DNA of 64,000 bases from Sphingomonas sp. RIT328 (GTDB lineage: Bacteria > Pseudomonadota > Alphaproteobacteria > Sphingomonadales > Sphingomonadaceae), in NCBI RefSeq assembly GCF_000632225.1, contig NZ_JFYV01000001.1, forward strand, positions 62,001-126,000, read 5' to 3'. Position numbers and translations under genes: made by a program. The notes under the pieces are model-generated. The model saw only the letters and a list, made by a program, of their open reading frames with translations, did not search any database and was not told the DNA's origin. Shown here in pieces: positions 9,264-18,285 of the stretch (the first letter of the stretch is position 1; each line of letters begins with the position of its first letter).

Positions 9264-10396
9264 GCGAGGCGTTCCGATATACCAACGGCCAGGTCGTCGT
9301 CGCCGATGCGGTGTGGCGCGGTGCGGAGATCGTCGTTGCGGGGGATCGCATCGCGTCGATCCGCCCGCTCGACGGCGAGGCGGGTGACGCGGTCGATCTC
9401 GACGGCGGCTGGCTGATGCCGGGCTTCATCGACACGCAGGTCAACGGCGGCGGCGGCGTGCTGTTCAACGACGAGACCGACGTCGACGGCATCGCCGCGA
9501 TCACCGCGGCACATGCGCGCTACGGCACCACCGCGCTGCTGCCGACGCTGATCAGCGACACGCCCGACCGTATCGCGCTCGCGCTCGATGCGGTGGATGC
9601 GGCGATCGCGGCGGGCGTGCCCGGCGTGGTCGGCGTGCATATCGAGGGGCCGTGGCTCAACGTCGCGCGCAAGGGCATCCACGACCCGGCGCGCTTCCGC
9701 CTGCTCGATGCCGAGATGATCGCGCTGCTCACCCGGCCGCGTCGCGGCAAGGTGATGGTGACGCTGGCGCCCGAGCTGGCGCAGATCGATGACATCGCCC
9801 AGCTGACCGCCGCCGGCGTGCTGGTCAGCGCCGGTCATACCGAGGTGAGCTATGACGGGGCGCTCGCCGCCTTCGATGCGGGGCTGAGCGGCATCACCCA
9901 TCTGTTCAACGCGATGCCGGCGATGGTGCAGCGCACTCCCGGCCTCGTCGGCGCAGCGCTCGACGATCCGCGGCCGTGGTGCGGGCTGATCGCCGACGGC
10001 GTCCACGTCGCTCCGGCGGTGCTGCGCATTGCGCTGCGCGCGCGCGGGCTCGACCGGATGATGCTGGTCACCGATGCGATGTCGTCGGTCGGCGCGGAGG
10101 TGAAGGATTTCGTCCTGCAGGGGCGGCAGATTCGCGTGCGCGACGGCATCTGCTCCTATGAGGATGGCACCTTGGCCGGATCGGACCTCGACATGGCGGC
10201 GGCGGTCGCCAATGCGATGGGGATGCTCGGGCTCGAGCCGGTGGCGGCGGCGCGGCTCGCCGCGGGCAATCCGGCGGCCTTCCTCGGCCTGTCGGCGGAA
10301 CGCGGGGCGCTCGCCGCCGGGCTGCGCGCCGATTGGGTGCAACTGACCGCGGCGATGGCGCCGGTCGCCACCACCATCGGCGGCCATCCGGCATGA
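9260..10396 (+). CDS. nagA: N-acetylglucosamine-6-phosphate deacetylase
   Basis: 378 residues, amidohydrolase superfamily, normal length for NagA. Motifs seen: GFIDTQVNGGGGVLFND, GVHIEGPWLNVARKGIHDP (metal-binding Glu), VSAGHTEVSYDGALAAF and GITHLFNAM (metal His), GLIADGVHVAP, and LVTDAMSSVG (catalytic Asp). It hydrolyses GlcNAc-6-P to GlcN-6-P and acetate, between the PTS and the deaminase. ATG 9260 overlaps the deaminase stop and the stop overlaps the next ATG (10393), so all three are coupled. Confidence 0.96.
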   Translation: MSEAFRYTNGQVVVADAVWRGAEIVVAGDRIASIRPLDGEAGDAVDLDGGWLMPGFIDTQVNGGGGVLFNDETDVDGIAAITAAHARYGTTALLPTLISDTPDRIALALDAVDAAIAAGVPGVVGVHIEGPWLNVARKGIHDPARFRLLDAEMIALLTRPRRGKVMVTLAPELAQIDDIAQLTAAGVLVSAGHTEVSYDGALAAFDAGLSGITHLFNAMPAMVQRTPGLVGAALDDPRPWCGLIADGVHVAPAVLRIALRARGLDRMMLVTDAMSSVGAEVKDFVLQGRQIRVRDGICSYEDGTLAGSDLDMAAAVANAMGMLGLEPVAAARLAAGNPAAFLGLSAERGALAAGLRADWVQLTAAMAPVATTIGGHPA

Positions 10397-13308
10397 CGAT
10401 CGACCGGCGGCAGCTGCTCGGGTCCGCCGGTGCCGGTCTGACGCTGACCCTGCCCGCCGCCGCGCGCGCAGCGCGCGGGCCGGATTATGGCGCGCTGCCG
10501 ATGCCCGCCCCGGTCGACGGCCTGCGCGCGCCGCTGCCGGTGGGGGATCCGTCGCGGATCGGCTTCGACCAGGGCTGGCTGTTCCACGAAGGCGACATCG
10601 CGGTGCCGCCGGCGGCGACGCATAACGAGACCTATCTGCGCGCCAAGGCGGGCAATGCGGTCGGCGCGGCGGCGATCGATTATGACGACAGCGACTGGCC
10701 GCTGGTGACGCTGCCGCATGACTGGGCGTCGTTCCAGCCGTTCGTCGAGAGCGCCAATGTCGCGCAGGGCTATCGGCCACGCGGCATCGGCTGGTACCGG
10801 CGCAGCTTCCACCTCGATCCCGCCAGCCGCGGCCAATATTGCGAATTGCAGTTCGACGGTATCGCCACCAACGCGACCATCTGGGTCAACGGTAGCGTCG
10901 TCGCGCATAATTGGTCGGGCTATAACAGCATCTACGTCGACATCACGCCGTTCGCCCGCTTCGGCGACGAGCGCAACGTCGTCGCGATCCGCGTCGATGC
11001 CGAGGCGATGGAGGGCTGGTGGTATGAAGGCGCCGGCCTCTACCGCCATGCCTGGCTCGCCCGCCGCGCGCCCGTGTCGATCGTCACCGACGGCGTGCAT
11101 TGCGACCCGCGCGCCGGCAGCGGCGGCGGCTGGAGCGTGCCCGTCACGGTGACGGCGCGCTCGACCGAGGCCGCGGCGGTCGGGGTCCGCGCCGTGGCCC
11201 GGCTGCTCGATTCAGGCGGCCGGACGGTCGCGACCGCGACGACCGATATGGCCACGGTGCCGCCGCTCGGGCAGGGCGACCTCACCACGACGCTGACGAT
11301 CGCCGATCCGGCACTCTGGTCGGTGGCGACCCCGACGCTGTACACCGTCACCGTGGCGCTCGAACGCGACGGCGCGACGGTCGATGCGCGCAGCGTGCCG
11401 GTCGGCTTCCGCACGATCCGCTTCGATGCCGACCGCGGCTTCTCCCTCAACGGCGCGCCGGTCAAGCTGAAGGGCGTGTGCATCCACCACGACCATGCCG
11501 GCGTCGGCGTCGCCCTTCCCGACGCGCTGATGGCGTGGCGGCTGGAGCGGCTCAAGGAGCTGGGCTGCAACGCGATCCGCTGCTCGCACAACGCGCCGCC
11601 GGTGGCTTTCCTCGACCTATGCGACCGGATGGGTTTCCTCGTCATGGACGAGAACCGCAATTTCAATCCCTCGCCCGACTATATGGCCCAGCTCGAATGG
11701 CTGGTGCGGCGCGACCGCAACCATCCCAGCGTCATCCTCTGGTCGGTGTTCAACGAGGAGCCGATGCAGGGCACCCACGCCGGCGTCGAGATGGTGCGGC
11801 GGATGGCCGCCGCGGTGAAGCGGCTCGACGACAGTCGCCCGGTCACCGCGGCGATGAACGGCGCCTTCTTCAATCCGGAGAATGTCTCGACCGTCGTCGA
11901 CGTCGTCGGCTTCAATTATTATCCCGGCGATTACGACAAGTTCCACGCGCTCAACCCGACCAAGCCGATGACCAGCTCGGAGGATACCAGCGCGTTCGAG
12001 ACGCGCGGCGCCTATCAGACGATCCCGGCGAAGAACATCCGCTCGTCGATGGACGACGATGCGGCGGGCTGGGGCGAGACGCACCGCAAGGGCTGGGCAG
12101 AGATCGCCAGGCGCCCGTTCGTCGCCGGCGGCTTCGTCTGGACGGGCTTCGACTATCATGGCGAGCCGACGCCGCACGTCTGGCCGACGATCAGCAGCTT
12201 CTTCGGCATCCTCGACCTCTGCGGCTTCCGCAAGACGGCCTATGACATCCATCGCGCCGGCTGGATCGACGATGCGCCGGTCGTCGGCCTGGCGCCGCAC
12301 TGGACCTGGCCCGGACGCGAGGGGCAGCCGGTGCCGATCCTCGTGCTCAGCAATGCCGAGCGGATCACGCTCAGGCTCAACGGCCGCGTCGTCGGCGAGG
12401 CCGCGGTCGACCGGCTGATGGGCAACAGCTTCACCGTGCCATATGCCCCCGGCACGATCGAGGTGATCGCCTCAATCGGCGGACGCGAGGTGGCGCGCGC
12501 TGGGCATGAGACGGCGGGGCCACCGGTGGCGCTGCGCCTCACCCCGGCACGGCGCGCGATGGCGGGCGACGGCGAGGACGTCCAGCCGGTGACGATCGAC
12601 GCGATCGACGCGCGTGGCCGCCACGTCCCCACCGCCAATCTGCCGACGCGGTTCGTCGTCACCGGCGCGACGATCATCGGTGTCGGCAACGGCGATCCCA
12701 ACAGCCACGAATCCGAGAAGGGCGACAGCGCGACGAGCGGCGCGCGATCGCTGTTCAACGGGCTGGCGCAGGTCATCGTCCAGGCCGACGCCGGCGGGCG
12801 CGGTCGCATCACGCTGCGCGCCACCGCGCCCGGTCTGCGCCCGGCGGCGCTGACGATCGACCGTATCGCCGCGGCGCCGCGCGCGCAGGTCGCGCCGCTC
12901 GCCGCGACGCGGACGATCGACGACTGGCGGCGCTCGCCCTTGCTCGCGGCGCGCCCCGACGCGTCGCTGGCGCCGGCAGAGAATGACAATAACAGCTGGG
13001 CCTTCGTCCACAGCGGCACCGCCACCCCGGCCGAGGCGCAGGCGGGCTGGCAGGTCTATCGGGCCAGCGTCACGCCGGTGCGCGTCATCGCCGCGAAGGG
13101 CGGCCGGATCGCCTTCGCCGCGGTCGCGGGACGGGCCGAACTGTGGGTCGATGGACGCAAACTCGCCGACAAGGCCGGAGCGGCGGTCGGACCGATCACG
13201 GCGGCCTTGCCGGCGGGCGCGGGGCCGCGTGCGATCGTCCTGATCGTCGCGCCCGAGCCGGGCCGGCCCTCCGGCATCGTCGGCCCGGTGACGATCAGCG
13301 CGGGCTGA
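10393..13308 (+). CDS. GH2 glycosidase (beta-galactosidase-like), Tat-type signal
   Basis: 971 residues. The N-terminus MTIDRRQLLGSAGAG resembles a twin-arginine signal, so export to the periplasm is likely. A GH2 sugar-binding domain (PHDWASFQPF, RGIGWYRRSFHLD), immunoglobulin-like domain and TIM barrel follow. The acid/base Glu is in VFNEEPMQG (about 455). A later barrel strand reads GGFVWTGFDYHGEPTPHVWP. C-terminal DUF4982-like and bacterial Ig-like domains are visible. The substrate is unknown; beta-galactosides or other beta-hexosides fit the family. It lies inside the nag operon, which suggests co-use of galactose/GlcNAc glycans. Confidence 0.88.
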   Translation: MTIDRRQLLGSAGAGLTLTLPAAARAARGPDYGALPMPAPVDGLRAPLPVGDPSRIGFDQGWLFHEGDIAVPPAATHNETYLRAKAGNAVGAAAIDYDDSDWPLVTLPHDWASFQPFVESANVAQGYRPRGIGWYRRSFHLDPASRGQYCELQFDGIATNATIWVNGSVVAHNWSGYNSIYVDITPFARFGDERNVVAIRVDAEAMEGWWYEGAGLYRHAWLARRAPVSIVTDGVHCDPRAGSGGGWSVPVTVTARSTEAAAVGVRAVARLLDSGGRTVATATTDMATVPPLGQGDLTTTLTIADPALWSVATPTLYTVTVALERDGATVDARSVPVGFRTIRFDADRGFSLNGAPVKLKGVCIHHDHAGVGVALPDALMAWRLERLKELGCNAIRCSHNAPPVAFLDLCDRMGFLVMDENRNFNPSPDYMAQLEWLVRRDRNHPSVILWSVFNEEPMQGTHAGVEMVRRMAAAVKRLDDSRPVTAAMNGAFFNPENVSTVVDVVGFNYYPGDYDKFHALNPTKPMTSSEDTSAFETRGAYQTIPAKNIRSSMDDDAAGWGETHRKGWAEIARRPFVAGGFVWTGFDYHGEPTPHVWPTISSFFGILDLCGFRKTAYDIHRAGWIDDAPVVGLAPHWTWPGREGQPVPILVLSNAERITLRLNGRVVGEAAVDRLMGNSFTVPYAPGTIEVIASIGGREVARAGHETAGPPVALRLTPARRAMAGDGEDVQPVTIDAIDARGRHVPTANLPTRFVVTGATIIGVGNGDPNSHESEKGDSATSGARSLFNGLAQVIVQADAGGRGRITLRATAPGLRPAALTIDRIAAAPRAQVAPLAATRTIDDWRRSPLLAARPDASLAPAENDNNSWAFVHSGTATPAEAQAGWQVYRASVTPVRVIAAKGGRIAFAAVAGRAELWVDGRKLADKAGAAVGPITAALPAGAGPRAIVLIVAPEPGRPSGIVGPVTISAG

Positions 13309-13320
13309 GGCGGTCACAAA

Positions 13321-13337
13321 GGTATTCAATAGGTATT
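13321..13337. promoter_or_regulatory. Candidate operator: paired GGTATT repeats before PTS genes
   Basis: GGTATT occurs at 13321-13326 and 13332-13337, with an overlapping inverted repeat CAATA-GG-TATTG at 13327-13338. The gap between the GH2 gene and the EIIA-HPr-EI gene is 83 bases, enough for an internal promoter. The match to the repeat before the hexosaminidase supports common control; the binding protein is inferred. Confidence 0.4.
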
Positions 13338-13391
13338 GTCAGCGGGTTGCCGCGCGATACACTGCGCGTCCGACCGGCGAGGGATGATGGA

Positions 13392-15875
13392 ATGACCGAC
13401 AAGCAGCTGCTGGCGCCACTCGCGGGATGGGTCCTGCCGCTGACCGCCGTGCCCGATCCGGTCTTCGCCGAGGGGATGATGGGGCCGGGCGTCGCGATCG
13501 ATCCGACCGGTGACACGCTTCACGCGCCCTGCGATGCGCGCGTCCTGACGCTCCACGCTGCCGGTCATGCGATCACCCTCGACCTCGGCGACGGCGTGTC
13601 GCTGCTCGTCCATATCGGCATCGACACGGTGCGGCTCGGCGGCAGCGCCTTCACCCCGCTCGTCGCGCCGGGCGACAGCGTCTGCGCCGGTGATGCGCTG
13701 ATCCGCTTCGACCTCGATGCGATCGTCCGGCAGGCCGCCTCGGCGGTGACGCCGGTGCTGCTCGTCGAGGGCGCGGCGACGATCGCGCCGATCGTGGGCG
13801 AGGGGCTGATCGCGGTCGGAGCCCCGCTCGCGCGGATCAGCGCCGCCACCGCCGAAGGCGGCTTGGCGGACGCCGCGGCGGGCGAGACGCTGCGACGCGA
13901 CGCCACCGTGCTGCTGCCCCATGGCCTGCACGCGCGGCCGGCGGCGCGGATCGTCGCCGCGGTGCGCGACAGCGGCGCCGAGGTGACGCTGACCGCCGGT
14001 GACGACAGCGCATCGGCGACGAGCCCGATCGCCTTGCTGTCGCTCGGCCTCGCGCAGGGGCGCGCCGTCACCATCACCGCGCGCGGCGGCGATGCGGCCG
14101 GCGCGATCGACGCCGTCGTCGCCTTGCTCAGTGCCGAGGTCGACGCGCCGCCGCCGGCCGTCGCGCCGCCGCCTGCCGCCGCGCCGTCGCTCGAGCCGGG
14201 GGCATTGCCCGGCGTGCCTGCCGCACCGGGCGTGGCGATCGGCCGCGCCGTCTGGCTGCGTCCCGACATTCCCGAGCTGCCGACGACGGGCGAGGGGGTG
14301 ACGATCGAACGGGCGCGCCTCGCCGAGGGTATCGCCGCGGTCACCGCCGACCTCGCCGCCACGGCGGGCGGCGGGCAGATCGGCGGCGTGCTGGCCGCGC
14401 ATCGCGCGATCCTCGACGATCCCGACCTGCGCGGTCGCGCCGAGGCGGGGATCGCCAACGGCATGGCGGCGGCGGCGGCGATGATGACCGCGGCGGAGGC
14501 GCAGGGGGCGCAGCTTCGCGCCACCGGCAACGCCCGCATCGCCGAACGCGCCGACGACATTCGCGACGTCGCGTTGCGCGTCGTCCACGCCATCCTCGGC
14601 ACGCGCGCCGCAGCGGTCAGCGTGCCGGCCGGCGCGATCGTGCTCGCCGACGATCTGCTGCCCTCGCAATTCGCCGCGCTCGCCGCGGCGCAGGTCGCCG
14701 GCTTCGCGGTGGTCGGCGGTGGCCCGACCTCGCACGTCGCGATGCTCGCCGCCGGCCTGGGCGTGCCGATGGTCGTCGCGGCCGGCGACGCGCTGCGCGT
14801 CATCTCCGACGGCACGATGCTGATCCTCGACGCCGACGCCGGTGCGGTCGTCGCCGATCCTGCCCCCGATCGCATCGCGCAGGCGCAGACGGTGATCGAC
14901 CGCCGCGCCGCCGCCGAGGCCGCCGCGCGCGCCGCCGGTGACGCTCCCGCGGCGACAGCCGATGGTACGGCCATCCACGTCTATGCCAATCTCGGCTCGA
15001 TCGCCGATGCCGAGGCGGCGGCGGCGGCCGGTGCCGAGGGCTGCGGCCTGCTCCGCACCGAGATCCTGTTCCTCGACCGCGCCGTCGCGCCGGACGTCGC
15101 CGAACAGGCGGCGGATTATCGCGGTGTCGTCGCGGCCCTGCCGGGGCGGCCGGTGGTGATCCGCCTGCTCGACGTCGGCGGCGACAAGCCCGCGCCCTAT
15201 CTGGCCATTCCCCCCGAGGAGAATCCGGCGCTCGGCCTGCGCGGCATCCGCGTCTCGCTGGCGCGGCCGGAGGTGCTCGACACCCAATTGCGCGCGATCC
15301 TCGCCGTGCCCGAGATCGACCGGGTGCGCATCATGGTGCCGATGGTGGCGAGCGTCGCCGAACTGATCGCGGTGCGCGCCGCGCTCGACCGGCTGCGCGA
15401 CGAGCTCGGCATCGACCCGGTGCCGCTCGGCGCGATGGTCGAGACGCCGGCGGCGGCGGCGACCGCCGATCTGATCGCCGCGCATGCCGACTTCCTGTCG
15501 ATCGGCAGCAACGACCTGACCCAATATGTGCTGGCGATGGATCGCGGCAATCCCGCCGTGGCCAGCGGGATCGACGGCCTGCATCCGGCGGTCCTCCGCC
15601 TGATCGGCATGACCTGCGACGGTGCGGCGACACGCGGCGTGCCGGTCAGCGTCTGCGGCGGGCTTGCCGCCGATCCGCTCGCCGCGCCGATCCTGATCGG
15701 GCTCGGCGTCCGCACCCTGTCGGTGCCGCCGGCGCGCGTGCCGGCGACCAAGGCGCTGGTCGGGCGGCTGACGCTGGCGGCGGTGCGGACGCATGCCGCC
15801 GCGGCGACCGCCGCCGCCGGCGCCGCGGAGGTCCGCGCGCTCGCCCGCCAATTCGCCGAGGAGATCAGCCGATGA
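13392..15875 (+). CDS. PTS fusion protein EIIA-HPr-EI
   Basis: 827 residues combining three phosphotransfer modules in one chain. The EIIA-Glc-like domain (1-150) has the phospho-His in LLVHIGID (His74) and its partner His59. The HPr domain (about 168-250) has LPHGLHARPAARI (His180) and a Ser46-like SPIALLSLGL. Enzyme I (about 270-827) has GGPTSHVAMLAAGLGVP (His448) and a PEP-binding barrel with GCGLLRTEILFLDR, LDVGGDKPAPYL and IGSNDLTQYVLAMDRGNP. It passes phosphate from PEP to the EIICB encoded next, so the operon contains a full PTS. ATG 13392 follows GGCGAGGG and fits the domain start. Confidence 0.94.
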   Translation: MTDKQLLAPLAGWVLPLTAVPDPVFAEGMMGPGVAIDPTGDTLHAPCDARVLTLHAAGHAITLDLGDGVSLLVHIGIDTVRLGGSAFTPLVAPGDSVCAGDALIRFDLDAIVRQAASAVTPVLLVEGAATIAPIVGEGLIAVGAPLARISAATAEGGLADAAAGETLRRDATVLLPHGLHARPAARIVAAVRDSGAEVTLTAGDDSASATSPIALLSLGLAQGRAVTITARGGDAAGAIDAVVALLSAEVDAPPPAVAPPPAAAPSLEPGALPGVPAAPGVAIGRAVWLRPDIPELPTTGEGVTIERARLAEGIAAVTADLAATAGGGQIGGVLAAHRAILDDPDLRGRAEAGIANGMAAAAAMMTAAEAQGAQLRATGNARIAERADDIRDVALRVVHAILGTRAAAVSVPAGAIVLADDLLPSQFAALAAAQVAGFAVVGGGPTSHVAMLAAGLGVPMVVAAGDALRVISDGTMLILDADAGAVVADPAPDRIAQAQTVIDRRAAAEAAARAAGDAPAATADGTAIHVYANLGSIADAEAAAAAGAEGCGLLRTEILFLDRAVAPDVAEQAADYRGVVAALPGRPVVIRLLDVGGDKPAPYLAIPPEENPALGLRGIRVSLARPEVLDTQLRAILAVPEIDRVRIMVPMVASVAELIAVRAALDRLRDELGIDPVPLGAMVETPAAAATADLIAAHADFLSIGSNDLTQYVLAMDRGNPAVASGIDGLHPAVLRLIGMTCDGAATRGVPVSVCGGLAADPLAAPILIGLGVRTLSVPPARVPATKALVGRLTLAAVRTHAAAATAAAGAAEVRALARQFAEEISR

Positions 15876-17566
15876 CCCGTTCCACCGCCGGCGCCACCAT
15901 CATGGGCTTCCTGCAGCCGCTTGGCCGCGCGCTGATGCTGCCGATCGCGGTGCTGCCGATCGCCGGGCTGCTGCTTCGCCTCGGTCAGCCCGACCTGCTC
16001 GACATCCCCTTCGTCAGCGCGGCGGGGGATGCGATGTTCTCCAACCTCGGCCTGCTGTTCGCGGTCGGCGTCGCTACCGGCTTCGCACGCGACGGCAATG
16101 GTGCCGCGGCGATGGCGGGGATCGTCTGCTATCTCGTCTCGGTCAACGCCTCGCAATCCTTTCTGACCGTGCCCGCCGCGACGCTCGCCAACGTGCCCGA
16201 CGCGCTCGTCGCCGGCGTGTCAGCTGCGTGGAAGACCGCGGCGATCGATCGGCTGGAGGTGCCGGTCGGCATCCTCTCGGGGCTGGTCGGCGGCGGTTTC
16301 TACAACCGGTTCGCGACCTTCAAGCTGCCGGATTATCTCGCCTTCTTCGGCGGCCGTCGGTTCGTGCCGATCATCGCCGGCATCGCCGGGCTGGTCATCG
16401 CGCTGCTGCTCGGGCTGAGCTATGCGCCGATCGACGCCGGGATGGACGCGCTCAGCCACGGCGTCGTCGCGGCGGGCGGCTACGGCTATTTCGCCTTCGG
16501 CCTGCTCAACCGGCTGCTGCTCGTCACCGGCCTGCACCATATCCTCAACAACGTCGCCTATTTCGTCGTCGGCGATTATCACGGCAAGACCGGCGACCTG
16601 ACCCGCTTCTTCGCCGGCGATCCGACCGCGGGCGGCTTCATGAGCGGCTTCTTCCCGGTGATGATGTTCGGCCTGCCCGCCGCCTGTCTCGCCATGTACC
16701 ACGCGACGGCGCCGGAGCGGCGCAAGGAAGTCGGCGGGATGCTGTTCAGCCTCGCGCTGACCTCGTTCCTTACCGGCGTCACCGAGCCGATCGAGTTCAG
16801 CTTCATGTTCCTCGCGCCGGTGCTCTACGGCATCCATGCGCTGCTCGCAGGGCTCGCCGAGGCGATCATGAACGCGCTCGGCGTCCGGCTCGGCTACGGC
16901 TTTTCGGCAGGGCTGTTCGATTATGTCCTGAACTACGGCAAGGCGACGCGGCCGCTGATGCTGCTGCCGGTCGGGGCGGCCTATGCGATGATCTACTACG
17001 TGCTGTTCCGCTGGGCGATCGTCCGCTTCAACCTGCCGACGCCGGGGCGCGAGGCGCCCGAGGCGGTGCCGGCCGGACCGGCGGTGGCGGCCGATGCCAA
17101 GGCGGCGGCGTTCGTCGCCGCGCTCGGCGGTGCGGCCAATCTGCGCGGCATCGACGCCTGCGCCACCCGGCTGCGCCTGTCGGTCGCCGACGCCCAGGCG
17201 ATCGACGAGCCGCGGCTGCGCCAGCTCGGCGCGCGTGGCGTGCTGCGCCCGTCGGGGACGGCGGTGCAGGTGATCGTCGGCGGCATCGCCGACGGGCTGG
17301 CGATGGAGATGCGCGCGGCGCTCGACGCCGGCGGTACCGCGACCGCGCCGGTCGCGGCCCCGCCGGCCGCCGCACCGGTGACGCTGCCCGGGACGATGGT
17401 CGCTGCGCTCGGCGGCAGCGGCAATGTCGGCGCGGTCAGCCGTCATGCCGACCGCTATCGCGTCGTCGTCACCGATCGGACGCGGGTGGACGAGGCCGCG
17501 CTGCCGCCCGAGGTCCGCACCATCGCCTGGCCGAGCCCGGCGGTCGCGCACCTGCTGCTGCGCTGA
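15872..17566 (+). CDS. nagE: PTS EIICB, N-acetylglucosamine-specific, with extra C-terminal EIIB-like segment
   Basis: 564 residues. The membrane EIIC domain (about 10-385) has multiple TM segments, LHHILNNVAYFVVGDYHGKTGD and the conserved TGVTEPIEFSFMF. The EIIB domain (about 408-485) has the phospho-Cys in IDACATRLRL (Cys430). After a Pro/Ala linker (485-505) a second, shortened EIIB-like unit starts with TMVAALGGSGNVG, parallel to AFVAALGGAANLRG; its site reads SRHADRYRV, so His525 stands where Cys is expected. The start overlaps the upstream stop (ATGA). It imports GlcNAc as GlcNAc-6-P. The second unit's role is unknown. Confidence 0.93.
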   Translation: MTRSTAGATIMGFLQPLGRALMLPIAVLPIAGLLLRLGQPDLLDIPFVSAAGDAMFSNLGLLFAVGVATGFARDGNGAAAMAGIVCYLVSVNASQSFLTVPAATLANVPDALVAGVSAAWKTAAIDRLEVPVGILSGLVGGGFYNRFATFKLPDYLAFFGGRRFVPIIAGIAGLVIALLLGLSYAPIDAGMDALSHGVVAAGGYGYFAFGLLNRLLLVTGLHHILNNVAYFVVGDYHGKTGDLTRFFAGDPTAGGFMSGFFPVMMFGLPAACLAMYHATAPERRKEVGGMLFSLALTSFLTGVTEPIEFSFMFLAPVLYGIHALLAGLAEAIMNALGVRLGYGFSAGLFDYVLNYGKATRPLMLLPVGAAYAMIYYVLFRWAIVRFNLPTPGREAPEAVPAGPAVAADAKAAAFVAALGGAANLRGIDACATRLRLSVADAQAIDEPRLRQLGARGVLRPSGTAVQVIVGGIADGLAMEMRAALDAGGTATAPVAAPPAAAPVTLPGTMVAALGGSGNVGAVSRHADRYRVVVTDRTRVDEAALPPEVRTIAWPSPAVAHLLLR

Positions 17567-17570
17567 GCGG

Positions 17571-18110
17571 CTAGCGGAGGATGCGATGCGCGCCCGGCGC
17601 CAGCCCGTCGAGCGTCCATTCGCCGATCCGCCAGCGCACCAGCCGCAACGTCGGATAGCCGACCGCCGCGGTCATCCGCCGCACCTGCCGGTTGCGCCCT
17701 TCGCGCAAGGTCAGCGACAGCCAGCTGACGGGGATGTGCGCGCGGACCCGGATCGGCGGATCGCGCGGCCAGAGCGCGGGATCGTCGATCCGCGCCACCT
17801 CTGCGGGTCGCGTCGGCCCGTCGTTGAGCACCACGCCGTCGCGCAGCCGCGCCAGCGCCGCGTCATCGGGCTCGCCCTCGACCTGCACCCAATAGGTCTT
17901 GGCGAGCTTGAAGCGCGGATCGGCGATGCGCGCCTGCAGGCGGCCGTCGTCGGTGAGCAGCAACAGCCCCTCGCTGTCGCGGTCGAGCCGTCCCGCCGGA
18001 TAGACGCCGGGCAGGGCGATATGATCGGACAAGGTCGCCCGCGTCGTCGGCGCGCCGCGATCGGTGAACTGGCTGAGCACGTTGAACGGCTTGTTGAACA
18101 GCACCAGCAT
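17571..18110 (-). CDS. rluE: 23S rRNA pseudouridine synthase, RluE type
   Basis: 179 residues. It has the RsuA/RluE catalytic motif [17 protein letters not shown] with the nucleophilic Asp, the opening [16 protein letters not shown] and the C-terminal [19 protein letters not shown]. No S4 domain is present, as in RluE, which modifies U2457 of 23S rRNA. I took ATG 18110: the open frame continues upstream into the tRNA gene but family similarity starts here. It is convergent with nagE, with a gap of 4 bases. Confidence 0.93.
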   Translation of the reverse strand: MLVLFNKPFNVLSQFTDRGAPTTRATLSDHIALPGVYPAGRLDRDSEGLLLLTDDGRLQARIADPRFKLAKTYWVQVEGEPDDAALARLRDGVVLNDGPTRPAEVARIDDPALWPRDPPIRVRAHIPVSWLSLTLREGRNRQVRRMTAAVGYPTLRLVRWRIGEWTLDGLAPGAHRILR

Positions 18111-18211
18111 CGCGACGCGGTATCGCGTCGCCGCGCCGCTGTCGATTGCCCCGTTGCATTGCCGCCGCCGCCGGCTTACAGCCCGGATCGCGTCGCCGAT
18201 CGCGGCCCGGC

Positions 18212-18285
18212 GCGGGTGTAGCTCAATGGTAGAGCAGAAGCTTCCCAAGCTTACGACGAGGGTTCGATTCCCTTCACCCGCTCCA
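18212..18285 (+). tRNA. tRNA-Gly(CCC), attachment site of the prophage
   Basis: 74 bases including encoded CCA. The acceptor stem GCGGGTG pairs with CACCCGC; the D arm is AGCTCAATGGTAGAGC; the anticodon loop TTCCCAA gives CCC; the T arm holds GGTTCGATTCC. The discriminator is T. It stays intact because the left junction rebuilds its 3' end. The terminal 19 bases recur at 62769-62787. The minus strand of its 3' half encodes the last residues of the serine recombinase. Confidence 0.97.

Noticed and set aside
13326..15851. Open minus-strand frame of 841 codons
   Set aside because: Antisense to the EIIA-HPr-EI gene, with only Arg/Asp/Gly-rich low-information sequence.
18111..18248. N-terminal extension of the pseudouridine synthase
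   Set aside because: The extension runs into the tRNA gene and lacks family similarity; ATG 18110 fits RluE.
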